From contig CM037877.1 in NCBI GenBank assembly GCA_021292165.1, forward strand, positions 105,523,858-105,587,857: a stretch of DNA of 64,000 nucleotides. Direction: 5' to 3'. The notes under the pieces are model-generated. The model was given only the letters and a program-made list of their open reading frames with translations. It had not been told where the DNA came from and made no database searches. Of this stretch, positions 33,910 to 43,324 are shown one piece after another; position 1 is the first letter of the stretch; each line of letters begins with the position of its first letter. The stretch is from Shinisaurus crocodilurus (Eukaryota; Chordata; Lepidosauria; Squamata; Shinisauridae). The translations under genes were made by a program, and so were the position numbers.

Positions 33910-35547
33910 ATGGGCGACCCAGAGCCTGACGGAGCAACTGGGGGAGCCGAGCCATGGCGGCCCCTGCCCGCAACCCCCATCACCCCGGGGTTGGCGGCGC
34001 TGATCCGGCAGACGGAGCGGCAGAGGGAGCTGCTGGCAAGTCTGGGGCCGGGTGCCCGACCCAGGGGCCGCCCTATCCCAGTTCCGACAGATGGGAGAGA
34101 GGATGTGTGGACCGAGGACCCCGCTCCCCTGGAGCCCCTGGAGCCCCTCGAGCTTCCCTCGGACTGGATGGCACACGAGCGGGAGAGGATGGCCCACGAG
34201 CGCGAAATGATCCGGATGCAGATGGAGCTGGCCAAGATGCAGCTTGAGGCGGGGAAAACTCCCCCGATTGTCCCCTCCGCTCCTCCCCCTCCGTCGTGGG
34301 ACCGCAAGGCGTTCCCCTACTACAAGCCAGGGCAGGATGTCCTGATGTTTTTGCACATTTTTGAAATGGCGTGCCAGGAGCAGCGGGTCCCCGACAACTT
34401 GCGGTTGTCCGCCCTGCGAACCCAGGTCAGTGGGGACCTGGCGGACCTCCTCGGGGCTCATCTGCGGAAGACCCCGGCAAGCTACAAGGCGTTCAAGGCA
34501 GCGGTCAGACAACACTTCGCCCTCTCCGCCGAACATTGCTGGCGAAGATTTCGAGAGGGTAAACCTTCCCCTGGGACCACCCACGTGGCATGGGCAGCCC
34601 AGGTAATGCACGTCTGCGAGTCCTGGGTGGAGGCTTCCCGGGCCTCCACCCTGAAGGAAGTGGTCGAGCTGTTCGCCATGGAGCAGTTCTTCACCACCAT
34701 CCCGAAGGAGCTGGCCGCTGTCGTGAGGGATCAGAAGCCCCGTACCTGTGAGGCGGCGGGGATCATGGCCGATGAGATGGGACTATACCGGACGGCCCCA
34801 TCCACCAAGGGAAGTTCCGCGGCCATGGCCGAGAAGAACCCGGAGCCGGAAAAGGGCCTGCCCCGACGGCGCGGGGAGGCCCCTCGGAACAAGGGGAACC
34901 AAAACCCTCGGTCTGGGGCCTGCTTCCACTGTAACGAGATGGGACACCTGCGGCGGGATTGCCCCAAGCTCCAACCCAAGAACCGGGATGCCCGTCCCTC
35001 ACCGAGGAAAGTAGGACGCGTCGCGGGTGCTGCAGCCGCTCAGGACGACAACAGTGACGACGAGCGACGGTCGGTCCTCTCCCTCCATGCAAGCATCCCC
35101 GAGGACCGCGGTGCCGAGGAGGACCTCCAGGAGTGGGATTCCTACCGTCCTGAACCCCGTGCATCGCTGTATCGCATTGCCTCCCCGGACCAGCTGAGAT
35201 GGAGCCGCAAGCAATTCTGTGAGTCCATCTATATCAATAATGTTCCCCGGGTGGGGTATAGGGACACTGGGGCAGATGTAACGGCTCTGCCCCGGGACCG
35301 CGTAGAGAGGTCCCAACTTTTGTCAGGACGTACGTGTACGATCAAACCCTATAACTCCCCCGACATCACCGTCCCCATCGCCCGGGTCCGGATCAAGTAC
35401 CAGGGGTGGGAAGGAGAGATGGACATAATCATCCATCGCCAAAAGGAGTGGGCATCATCATCGGGAACGACCTCGCGTTCCGGGTGGCCAAAGCTAAGAT
35501 GGGGGTCGTCACCCGGGGACAGGCAAGGCGAGGGGGGCCGCCCGTAA
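33910..35547 (+). CDS. gag: Gag with SCAN-like capsid segment, zinc knuckle and start of protease
   Basis: The ATG at 33910 has a strong context (ATCACCATGG) and is the first ATG of this frame after the primer site. The protein has a Pro/Arg-rich N-terminus, then an acidic/Met-rich helical stretch (34160-34250, likely coiled coil). A capsid-like region follows (AFPYYKPGQDVLMFLHIFE) with a segment at 34540-34782 resembling the SCAN domain (RRFRE, then VELFAMEQFF and IPKELAAVVRDQKP). A CX2CX4HX4C zinc knuckle lies at 34921-34962. Aspartic protease motif DTGAD is at 35263-35277. Real similarity ends near 35440, where the protease continues in the -1 frame (GIIIGNDL). The rest of this frame to the stop at 35545-35547 is out-of-frame reading. 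Gag would form the particle and package RNA. Confidence 0.88.
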   Translation: MGDPEPDGATGGAEPWRPLPATPITPGLAALIRQTERQRELLASLGPGARPRGRPIPVPTDGREDVWTEDPAPLEPLEPLELPSDWMAHERERMAHEREMIRMQMELAKMQLEAGKTPPIVPSAPPPPSWDRKAFPYYKPGQDVLMFLHIFEMACQEQRVPDNLRLSALRTQVSGDLADLLGAHLRKTPASYKAFKAAVRQHFALSAEHCWRRFREGKPSPGTTHVAWAAQVMHVCESWVEASRASTLKEVVELFAMEQFFTTIPKELAAVVRDQKPRTCEAAGIMADEMGLYRTAPSTKGSSAAMAEKNPEPEKGLPRRRGEAPRNKGNQNPRSGACFHCNEMGHLRRDCPKLQPKNRDARPSPRKVGRVAGAAAAQDDNSDDERRSVLSLHASIPEDRGAEEDLQEWDSYRPEPRASLYRIASPDQLRWSRKQFCESIYINNVPRVGYRDTGADVTALPRDRVERSQLLSGRTCTIKPYNSPDITVPIARVRIKYQGWEGEMDIIIHRQKEWASSSGTTSRSGWPKLRWGSSPGDRQGEGGRP

Positions 35548-37838
35548 CCGCACCGGTCCCGAAGCCCAAGCCCGTGCCCCCTCCACCACCCGGGGTGACC
35601 CCATCCCCTGCGGGGTACCCCGGGGAAAACCAGGCCATAGCGGAGCCCCCGAAGAACGAAGGGTTTGCTCAGATGGCTAAAGACTTTGGGACACAAGCCC
35701 AATTCAAGGAAGCCCAGCGGCTGGACCCATCCTTGCGAGACTGTCGCGCCCTGGCCAACCAAGACCCCGGGGTATCCCTTGCCACCGAAAGATTTATCTG
35801 GGACGATGGAACTTTGTACCGGGAGTTCGAGCCAAAGGGGGAAGTGGCACCGGGGCGCAAGCAAAGGCAACTGGTGGTTCCCCAACGGTACCGCCGCACC
35901 GTGTTGCACCTCGCCCACGACGTGGCATGGGGAGGACACCTGGGGCAAAAGCGGACCCAAGCTCGAATTACGGAGGGGTTCTACTGGCCCATGATCGCCT
36001 CCGACATTAAGGCTTACTGTCAGTCCTGCGATGTGTGCCAGCGAGTGGGACACAATCGCGATCACCCAAGAGCTCCCCTTCAGCCTTTTCCGGTGGTGGG
36101 GATCCCTTTTGAACGGATTGCTATGGACATAGTGGGTCCCCTGAACCCGCCCACCAAGACGGGGAAAAAGTTTGTACTGACGGTAGTGGACTTTGCCACC
36201 CACTACGCGGAGGCTTTTGCGCTCGCCTCCATCTCTGCAGCCAGCCTGGCTAAGACTCTGCTCTCTCTCTTTGCCCGCTTAGGAATGCCCCGCACGGTCG
36301 TGTCGGACTGCGGCACCGGGTTCATGTCTAAACTGTTCCAGAAGATGTGGGACCTGGGGGGGGTTGACCATGTAACTTCGGTGCCTTACCACCACGAGAC
36401 CAACGGATTGGTTGAACGCTTCAACCAGACTTTGGGGAAAATGATCCGGGCGTACGCTAGCCATCACCCGGGAACTTGGGACCAAGCCCTACCCTACCTC
36501 CTCTTTGTCTACCGAGATGCTCCGCAGGAAAGCCTCGGGTTTTCCCCGAATGAACTGTTTGGCAGAGAACTACGGGGGCCCTTGGCTTTGTTGCGAGAAG
36601 AATGGGAGGGGGCTGCCGGCAGTTCGCCCATGCTGGTTCACACTTTTCTGCGGCGGCTACGGGACACCCTCCACAGCGTTCGAGAAGCCGCCCAACAGCA
36701 TCTGAAGGCAGCCCAGCAGCGGCAAAAGGAGCTGTATGATAGAACCGCAGTAGCCCGGACTTTTGAGGTGGGTGATAAAGTGTTGGTTCTGCGTACCCTC
36801 AAAACGGACAAGCTGTGCCTTAAGTGGGAGGGTCCGGGGACTGTAGTTGAGAAACTTGGACCAGTCAACTACAAAATACTCTTTGCTGGGACTCCTGGAA
36901 AATGTAAAGTGTTTCATGTGAACATGTTGAAATTGTATGTGGACCGGGGTGCGGGACTGGGCTGTGTGAAGGAACATAATGATAAGGATTTCGCTGATGG
37001 GGATCTGTTGGGAGAATGGGGGGATGGTGGGGGAATGGAAGAAATCTCACTGTCACCCGCCCTGTCCGAGGCTCAGCGGGAGCAAATGAAGCGGGTGCTG
37101 GATGAATTTGGGACCATGTTCTCAGACCGCCCCGGGCGGACCCCACTCATCCAGCACACCATTCAAACGGGTGACAGCCCCCCTCTGCAATCTCTGCCAT
37201 ACCGGGCGGTGGGACCCCATGCTCAAGTCATTGTTGAGGAGGTCAAAGCCATGCTAGACCTAGGGGTGATCGTTCCTAGTTCTAGCCCATGGTCCTCCCC
37301 GATTGTCCTGGTGGCCAAAAAGGATGGGGGGGTGCGGTTCTGTGTGGACTATCGGAAAATCAACAAGGTGACCGTCCCTGACCCCTACCCCATCCCCAAC
37401 ATGGATGTCTTGCTGGAGAAGCTAGGGAGGGCCAAGTACATTACCACCCTAGACCTCACCAAGGGCTATTGGCAAGTTCCGCTGGACGCCGATGCTGCGC
37501 TCAAGTCTGCCTTTGTCACACACCTGGGTTTATTCCAGTTCACCACTCTTCCCTTCGGAGTCCGGAATGGTCCGGCAACCTTTCAGAGGCTGGTGAATGG
37601 AATGCTGAACGGGTTGGGAGAATTTGCCTGTGCCTATCTGGACGACATAGCTATCTTTAGCTCCACTTGGGAGCAGCATCTGCAGCATGTCCGGCGGGTC
37701 TTCCAGCGGATCCGGGACGCTGGGTTGATGGTGAAAGCAAAGAAGTGCCAGGTGGGGCTAGGGGAGGTTGAGTACCTTGGACATCGCGTCGGAGGGGGGA
37801 GCATCAAACCCATGGAAGCTAAGATCGAGTCGGTTTAG
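35406..37838 (+). pseudogene. pol: Pol, first part: protease end, integrase, reverse transcriptase
   Basis: This frame carries the protease C-terminal motif GIIIGNDL (about 35450), then a Pro-rich linker. The integrase has a zinc-binding HH-CC module (residues 171, 178, 208, 211 of the frame) and a DD35E core with D241, D301 and E337, followed by a GPY-like C-terminal module (KWEGPGTVVEKLGPVNYKI). After a short acidic linker comes reverse transcriptase: IVLVAKKDGGVRFCVDYRK, catalytic D683 in LDLTKGYWQ, LPFGVRNGPATFQ, and catalytic YLDD (D746, D747). The frame has no ATG start of its own; it should be expressed as a Gag-Pol fusion but is in the -1 frame relative to gag. It ends at a TAG (37836-37838) between RT and RNase H, in the middle of otherwise continuous homology. 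Confidence 0.9.
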
Positions 37839-38720
37839 AAATGGCCCCAACCCGCAACCAAAAAACAGGTGCAGGCTTTTCTGGGACTTGCAGGGTACTA
37901 TCGGAAGTTTGTGCCACACTTCAGTCAGCTAGCAGCCCCTCTGACTGATCTTTGTAAGAAGCGCCACCCGAACAGGGTCCAGTGGACCGCGGCTTGCCAG
38001 ACCGCTTTCGACGGGTTAAAAGCCTGCCTCACGGCAGCTCCCATTCTGCAAGCCCCAGACTTCGAATCCCCCTTCGTTCTACAGACGGATGCCTCTGAGG
38101 CCGGGATGGGGGCGGTGTTGTTACAGGAGAAGGTGGGAGAAGGGCTGCGCCCCGTTGCATACCTGAGCAAGAAGCTCCTGCCCAGAGAACGTAGTCTTGC
38201 CACCATTGAGAAGGAGTGCCTGGCCGTGGTGTGGGCCATCACCAAGTTGCGCCCCTACCTCTGGGGGAGACGGTTCCGCCTGCAGACTGACCATTCCCCC
38301 CTGTGCTGGTTAGATAGAGTCAAGGGCAACAACCAAAAACTCCTACGGTGGAGTCTGGCGTTGCAAGACTTTGACTTCGAAATTGAGCACATCAAGGGTA
38401 AGGACAATGTCTTGGCTGATGCACTCTCCCGGGCTTTCTCAGGTGATGGGCAAGTCGATGGGAAATTGGGGTGTGGGACCCCAATGCCATCTTTTCCCCA
38501 GGGGGGAGATGTGGAGAAAGCCAACCTAAAACCCCTTTCTGACACACACACACTCACCAAGGAGGGGGGAAGGAGACCCAGGGGGGAGAGACAGCCAGTC
38601 TCCACAGAGACCAACGGGGACAAACAACACCTGCATAGAATCACCCCAGGGGGGAAGGCAGGAAGCATCCCCAGGTTCGTCAATGCTCTCGTATATCAGC
38701 CCCATCTACATAAGACTTGA
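37839..38720 (+). pseudogene. pol: Pol, second part: RT connection and RNase H
   Basis: The same frame resumes directly after the TAG. It shows the RT-connection motif FLGLAGYYRKFVPHFS and then RNase H, with acidic residues in TDASEAGMGAVLLQ, EKECLAVVWA and LQTDHSPL, ending near NVLADALSRAF (about 38436). It then runs on without homology through the polypurine tract into the 3' LTR. Frame and spacing are intact, so the upstream stop is the only break here. No integrase follows, confirming that integrase lies upstream of RT. Confidence 0.88.
38500..38509 (+). other. Polypurine tract
   Basis: AGGGGGGAGA lies directly against the 3' LTR. It is the expected RNase H-resistant primer for plus-strand synthesis. 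Confidence 0.85.
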
Positions 38721-39570
38721 ATACCTTGCCAGAGCAGACATTTCGGCACCCATAAGAAAGGGCCATTCAACACCACAGGATGGGACCATTAAGCAGGTGG
38801 CTTCAAAGGGACCCCACCCACCTGAGGAGGGTGGCAACCCACCTGATTGGCCGCCCACCTGAGGAGGGTGGCAACCCACCTGATTGGCCACCCACCTGAT
38901 TGCAGAGGGAGGGGCTACCTGAAACCCAAGGTATAAAACACCCTGCGCAAGGGAACTGAGTTGTTGGACCTGATCAGCAATCTTGCCCCATGCTTGGGGT
39001 AAGGGAACGAAGGGATCGGCAACCCCGGGTAGCAGCACCCGGTGTGCTCCAGCTAGCTGAAATCACTGGCCGCTTGGGTTGACCGGACCCCCGGGAAACT
39101 AAGCTGAAATCACTGGCTGCTTGGGTTGACCGGACCCCCGGGCAACCAAGCTGAAATCACTCACAAGCCGCTGGGTAGACCGGACCTCCACCGGGAACCC
39201 AGCTAGCCGCTTGGGTAGACCGGACCTCCGCCGGGAACCCAGCTAGCAGCATGCGGTTGACCGGGCCTCTGCTGGAGCCCGAGCTGAACTAACTAGCTGA
39301 GAGCCCTGAAATCACGGTGTCCTTGAGACTTCTTGCTTGCTACTTTGTGCTGTACTGATAAGCTGTATTGCTGGCGTGTGTCTGGGTTTGTGAAGGTCAT
39401 TTTGTAAATAAACTTGTTTTATAAAAGATACTTTTGTGGCTATAAGTTATCCCTTTGTTCTAGGCTAAGGGTGATAGTCGCTGGGGGACCTCGGAGAAGG
39501 CCCGCCCCCAGGACTCGCTACCCCCTTAGTATTGAACCCGCGCAGAAGACCAGGTTGGCGGTCTTCCACT
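38510..39570 (+). repeat. 3' LTR of the Gmr1-like element
   Basis: 1061 bp and almost identical to the 5' LTR outside its repeats. It has two instead of four 37-bp units. It also has an extra 40-bp unit in the downstream repeat block, about 12 extra bases near 39031 and one extra C near 39508. The net 21-bp length difference is fully explained by these changes. The pol frame stays open into this LTR as far as 38720. Confidence 0.9.
38818..38891 (+). repeat. 37-bp tandem repeat in 3' LTR, two copies
   Basis: Same unit as in the 5' LTR, starting at 38818 and 38855, but with only two copies. Confidence 0.95.
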
Positions 39571-39724
39571 CTTAAAAAAAAAATCCCCATGATAGTCAAT
39601 GGGAGGCATGAAGCCTCAGATTTCTGAATCTTGACTCTGAATTGGTCTGAGCAGAATCAGGCCATTTTCTGAAGCACTGAATCGGGGGCTGAATCAAATC
39701 TTGTGGCTGGTGCACAGCATATAT

Positions 39725-40450
39725 ATTCTCATCTTATAAAACAGATGAGTGTAGATAACATAATTCATTCCTCTTATAAAATTCCATCTTTGACCATTAA
39801 TAAAAATGAGGGCATGATCTGAAATGGCTTTGATTTCAATTTTAGCTGTAATTCCTTTCCAGAATAAATTAGATGATACAAATATATAATCTAACTGGGA
39901 GTATGAGTTATATGACATGCTGAAAAATACAGGTAATCCTTTTCTTTGGGATTTAAATAGTGCCAGACATCAATCATACTCCAGTGATACAACTATTGAA
40001 GGAAAGATTGGGGGGATCATATTGGTAGTGTGTTCTTGTGTTTGATTTGCCTTTCAAAGGTTTCATGATTATATTTAAATCCCCGGCAAATATGAAATCA
40101 CCCTCCCTAAAATCCTCAATAAGCATTGCAAGCTTTGCAAAAATAAAATAAAATGATAAAGTGTATCTATCCTCGTTGTCTGCAAAATGCCCCTTGAGCA
40201 CCCAATGGTTTCACACCCAAATGATAGCTCCCCTTTGCTTTGTTATCTGCACAAGAATACAGATCCTTTGACTAATCCATAATGGATGTTATGTTGGATT
40301 ATATGAGTTTCTTCTAAAATGGGTAAGATCTGTCTGTTGTTTCCTTAGTGATAGATAATTCTTTTTCTTTTCTTTTTTTTCATTTTAAAGGATGATTAAG
40401 GCCATTCACATGTTCTAAAAGACATTTACTTTCAGATGTTATGCTTTAAT
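39725..40450 (-). pseudogene. L1-type LINE remnant, endonuclease part of ORF2
   Basis: Minus-strand frames give broken matches to an L1-clade apurinic-type endonuclease: GDFIFAGDLNIIMKP, then LDYIFVSSNLF and AISDHALIFI. Order and strand fit an L1 whose next part lies at 30556-31662, beyond the hAT-like insertion. Multiple stops and frame changes mark it as old. Confidence 0.75.
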
Positions 40451-41436
40451 TTACATAGTTTTATTACTTGGTTTTAAAAAGGTAAAAGAGGGATGAGGAG
40501 GGGGGGGAAAAAACTGCATTTTCAGGGATACTGTGCACCTTGACTTGGAGGGAGGCTTTTCCATTTCCTGCTCTACTTCAGACAGCATTTTGTTTTTAGG
40601 ATGGCTGATGCCAATATAGACATTAGCCATTCTCACACATGAGGCAGTGGGATCATGCCCCCTGTCCCTGTTCTTGATCACTGCATGTTCAGGGTTCCTT
40701 TGTGAACAGATCCGCTGTGTGTATAACTTGTGCGTAGCCTCCATTCACGCAGGGACACTGAACATGTGCAGGTCGATAACCAGATACTGACCACATGAAA
40801 AGGGCTTCTGACTTGTTTTATCATGTGTACAATGTGACAACATTTTTGGGGAGGCGCTTGAGCTAATGAAACTCTGTGCTTGCACGGATACGTCACTTTG
40901 GGGTATCAGGGAATTATAATTATTGATGGTTTTCTCAAAATAATACATTTGTCCAGTCAATTTGGGCCTCTACCTGGGACATCGTTGGGCCTTACCCATT
41001 GTATCTCAGGTGCTGGAGACCAGGCAACTCATTGGTTATCCCTACCATGGGTCTAGGAAACCTGCATTCAACTCCTTTGTCAGCTGTTAACTCATTAAGA
41101 ACGCAATCTTAAGGGATTGATGCTCTATGGACAGAGGGCTCCGATCTGAGAACCCTCTGTCTGTTTATCCTTTGCTCCGCTGGCCAGAGCCAGGCAGAAT
41201 GGAAGGAGCGGAAGAGGAGTTTACAATCTCCCACTCCTCCTTTTTGCTTTCTATAGCTAGATGGGCCTCTGACCCATCCGGCTCACTCACTCACTCACTC
41301 ACTCACCTGGGGGCAGACGACAGAGAGGCTTGTGGATGTGGCGCATCCATGTCTTCTCCATGTCTTCCCCTCTCCACTCACTGGCATGTCCCTGGACCGC
41401 TGACAGTTTGGTGGTTCCCTGGCTTTAGTGTGTGCC
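40451..41436. other. No gene recognised
   Basis: Intronic. Near 41110-41260 a run of inverted words (GACAGAGGGCTCCGATC / GAGAACCCTCTGTC, AGGAGTTTACAATC) suggests a decayed foldback repeat. Confidence 0.35.
41279..41306. repeat. (ACTC)n microsatellite
   Basis: Six or so ACTC units in otherwise unclassified sequence. Confidence 0.9.
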
Positions 41437-41605
41437 CCCCCCCCATTCTAAAAGGTTGTAATGCCCCTCCTAAGGTTTAGTTAATGGCAAGAAGAGTTTT
41501 AAGCTAAAATACGCTGGTCTTTTTGGCCCTGCCCCGTATGTGCCCCTGAGAGCCTCTCCAAAATGGAATTCGGTCCTCGGGCTGAAAGAAGTTCAACACC
41601 CTTGC
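41437..41605. mobile_element. hAT-like fragment, same family as 12900-13266
   Basis: Shares CTAAAAGGTTG, CTCCTAAGGTTTAGTTA, TTTTAAGCTAAAATACGCTGG and the right end GCTGAAAGAAGTTCAACACCC. The left end is missing or too decayed to see. Confidence 0.65.
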
Positions 41606-41609
41606 CTTA

Positions 41610-43324
41610 GGAGGAGTGCAACCCCATCTAGAACAGGCTGTAAAGCTATGGCCAGATCCTCAGAACCCCTAACCAACAATACTTCCATCTTGTTTGGATT
41701 AAGTTTGTTTGTTCACCGCCCCCCAATGCACTCCAGTATGGGTGCCAACAACATCAGTTCAATACAGTGCAGTTGTTCCTGTTTTCACGCATGTCTACAC
41801 TCACCCTAAATTGAAGGCTCAAAAAGAAGATAAGCAAAACTCCCTGATGACCCTGGATTCCTTTTTAAGCAATTGTATACAGCAGTGAAGCGTGGATAGT
41901 GCATAATTGGAAGTCTCCCAAGCAACCTTCCAAACAGCAGTGAATTGATACAATTTAGGACACTATGATCGTGTACAAACTTACTAGTTAAGCGCAGCAA
42001 GTGCAGAATTCCAGTTTTTTAAGCAAGATGTTACGGCACCATGGTTTCCATTCATATGCTTGGAAACCCTTCAAGCTTCTGATCACGTTTCAACCAAATA
42101 CATATGCATTTTTTTTAATGTTTCCACCCCATGACTTACACATCCAATTGTACACATCTCTCAATTGTTACCGAGCCTCTCTTCAAACTGTTTGTATTCT
42201 TACTGTCCCACCAACCAGCCACCCACGATATATTCATGAGTTTCATTTCCCCCTTTTCTCTTAATTAGTGATCATGTATTGTTATGTTTCTGTTATTGCT
42301 TATTTTCAACTTTATTTCAAAATAAAATTTCACGCCACCAGAAAAGAAAAAAAGAAGTCCTAAATTTAGTTTTTTAAAAATAAAAATAAAACTTCCCTCT
42401 TTAAAATGAATTGTTCCACAATATGAATCGGGATTGCCTGATTTGCCAATTTTGTTGTGTTTGATTCAAGTGTTAGTGGTTGTGTAGGGGGAAAGGTGAT
42501 ATATTGATAAACAAATAAAACATCTTACTTTAATTACAGCTTTATATGAGAGAGGCTTATTAAACAAAATTATAATAAGGGCTGACACCTACGGTATTCA
42601 TATTCTGGGAGCTCTGTTCATAGGAGCTTGGAAACGTATGTATTTGTTCTGTAGGCAGTAACTGTATGTTTGAATATACTTCAATCACTCTTGCTTTCCA
42701 TTTCAAAAATGTGTTGTGGGAGGGGAGAAAATGATGTGGAAAAAGAAATGGATAAAGGTATAAGTGTATATAGGAGTGATAGCAGTAGAGGATCTCATAC
42801 CCAGAGACTCCAGGGTTGAGTGGTCCCTTGGCAGGGTATAATCTGATGGGCTCCCAGTAGCCAAGATCGTGGCTGCCATCTTAGTTTAAAACAACAACAA
42901 CAACAACCAATGCCCTAGAAGTTCTGGTACATTGTGGGTAAAAGTAACATGGCACCCCCACAGGTAGCCACCATGCGTTATAATCCAAAGGCACCAGAAT
43001 CAATGGAACTTCCAGGACATTTCATTTTGGGAATGCTTCAGTGGAACAGATGTGGTCCCCACTCTTGGCTGAGGTTTGTTCCCACCCTCCCCAGGCTGGC
43101 TGCCAATTAAGATGGCTGCTGCCTGTCTCCACAGCTGGGCTGCTGCTCCTTCCATGGTCCAGTCCTTGATTTGACCTCGCGTCTCTTTCACCTTCTTCTC
43201 CTAGCATAGATCCCATTCCTAAATCCCAGGATCTCAATAAGGTAGTGAGTTCCCTTTCATAGTGGTACTTTCTCTGAACTGGTTGCTGTGTAGGATGGTA
43301 TGGGGTTATAATGATCCCTGAGGG
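41610..43324. other. No gene recognised
   Basis: AT-rich intron; TTTCAAAATAAAATTTC near 42315 looks like a retroposon tail. 42830-43320 is unclassified. No coding frame is supported. Confidence 0.4.

Larger units (their letters stand above)
32753..39570 (+). mobile_element. Gmr1-like Ty3/gypsy LTR retrotransposon, nearly full length
   Basis: The element is 6818 bp, bounded by two LTRs and flanked by the 5-bp target duplication CTTAA (32748-32752 and 39571-39575). Between the LTRs, in order, are a primer site, Gag with a zinc knuckle, protease, integrase, reverse transcriptase, RNase H and a polypurine tract. Integrase before reverse transcriptase is unusual for Ty3/gypsy and marks the Gmr1-like group. 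There is no envelope frame. The LTRs differ by only about eight substitutions by eye, so insertion looks recent. Yet pol carries a frame change near 35440 and a stop at 37836, so this copy looks unable to make a full Pol protein. It is inserted sense (+) in the antisense-oriented GRIN3A intron. Confidence 0.93.
31671..39716. mobile_element. hAT-like element that hosts the Gmr1-like insertion
   Basis: The 8-bp word GCATATAT flanks both ends (31663-31670 and 39717-39724). Just inside are GGGATGTGCAC on the left and, inverted, TGTGCAC on the right. Both arms share CTGAATC-rich sequence. Without the retrotransposon the element is about 1.2 kb. It has no recognisable transposase. The terminal repeats are short, so the boundary call rests mainly on the duplication and the L1 sequence on both sides. 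A palindromic short repeat lies within it at 32048-32168. Confidence 0.6.

Noticed and set aside
34921..34962. Host CCHC zinc-finger or domesticated SCAN gene
   Set aside because: The knuckle is followed by protease and pol within a complete LTR element, so it is Gag and not a domesticated host gene.
34748..35014. Overlapping short frames within gag on both strands
   Set aside because: GC-rich shadow frames of the Gag coding sequence without motifs of their own.
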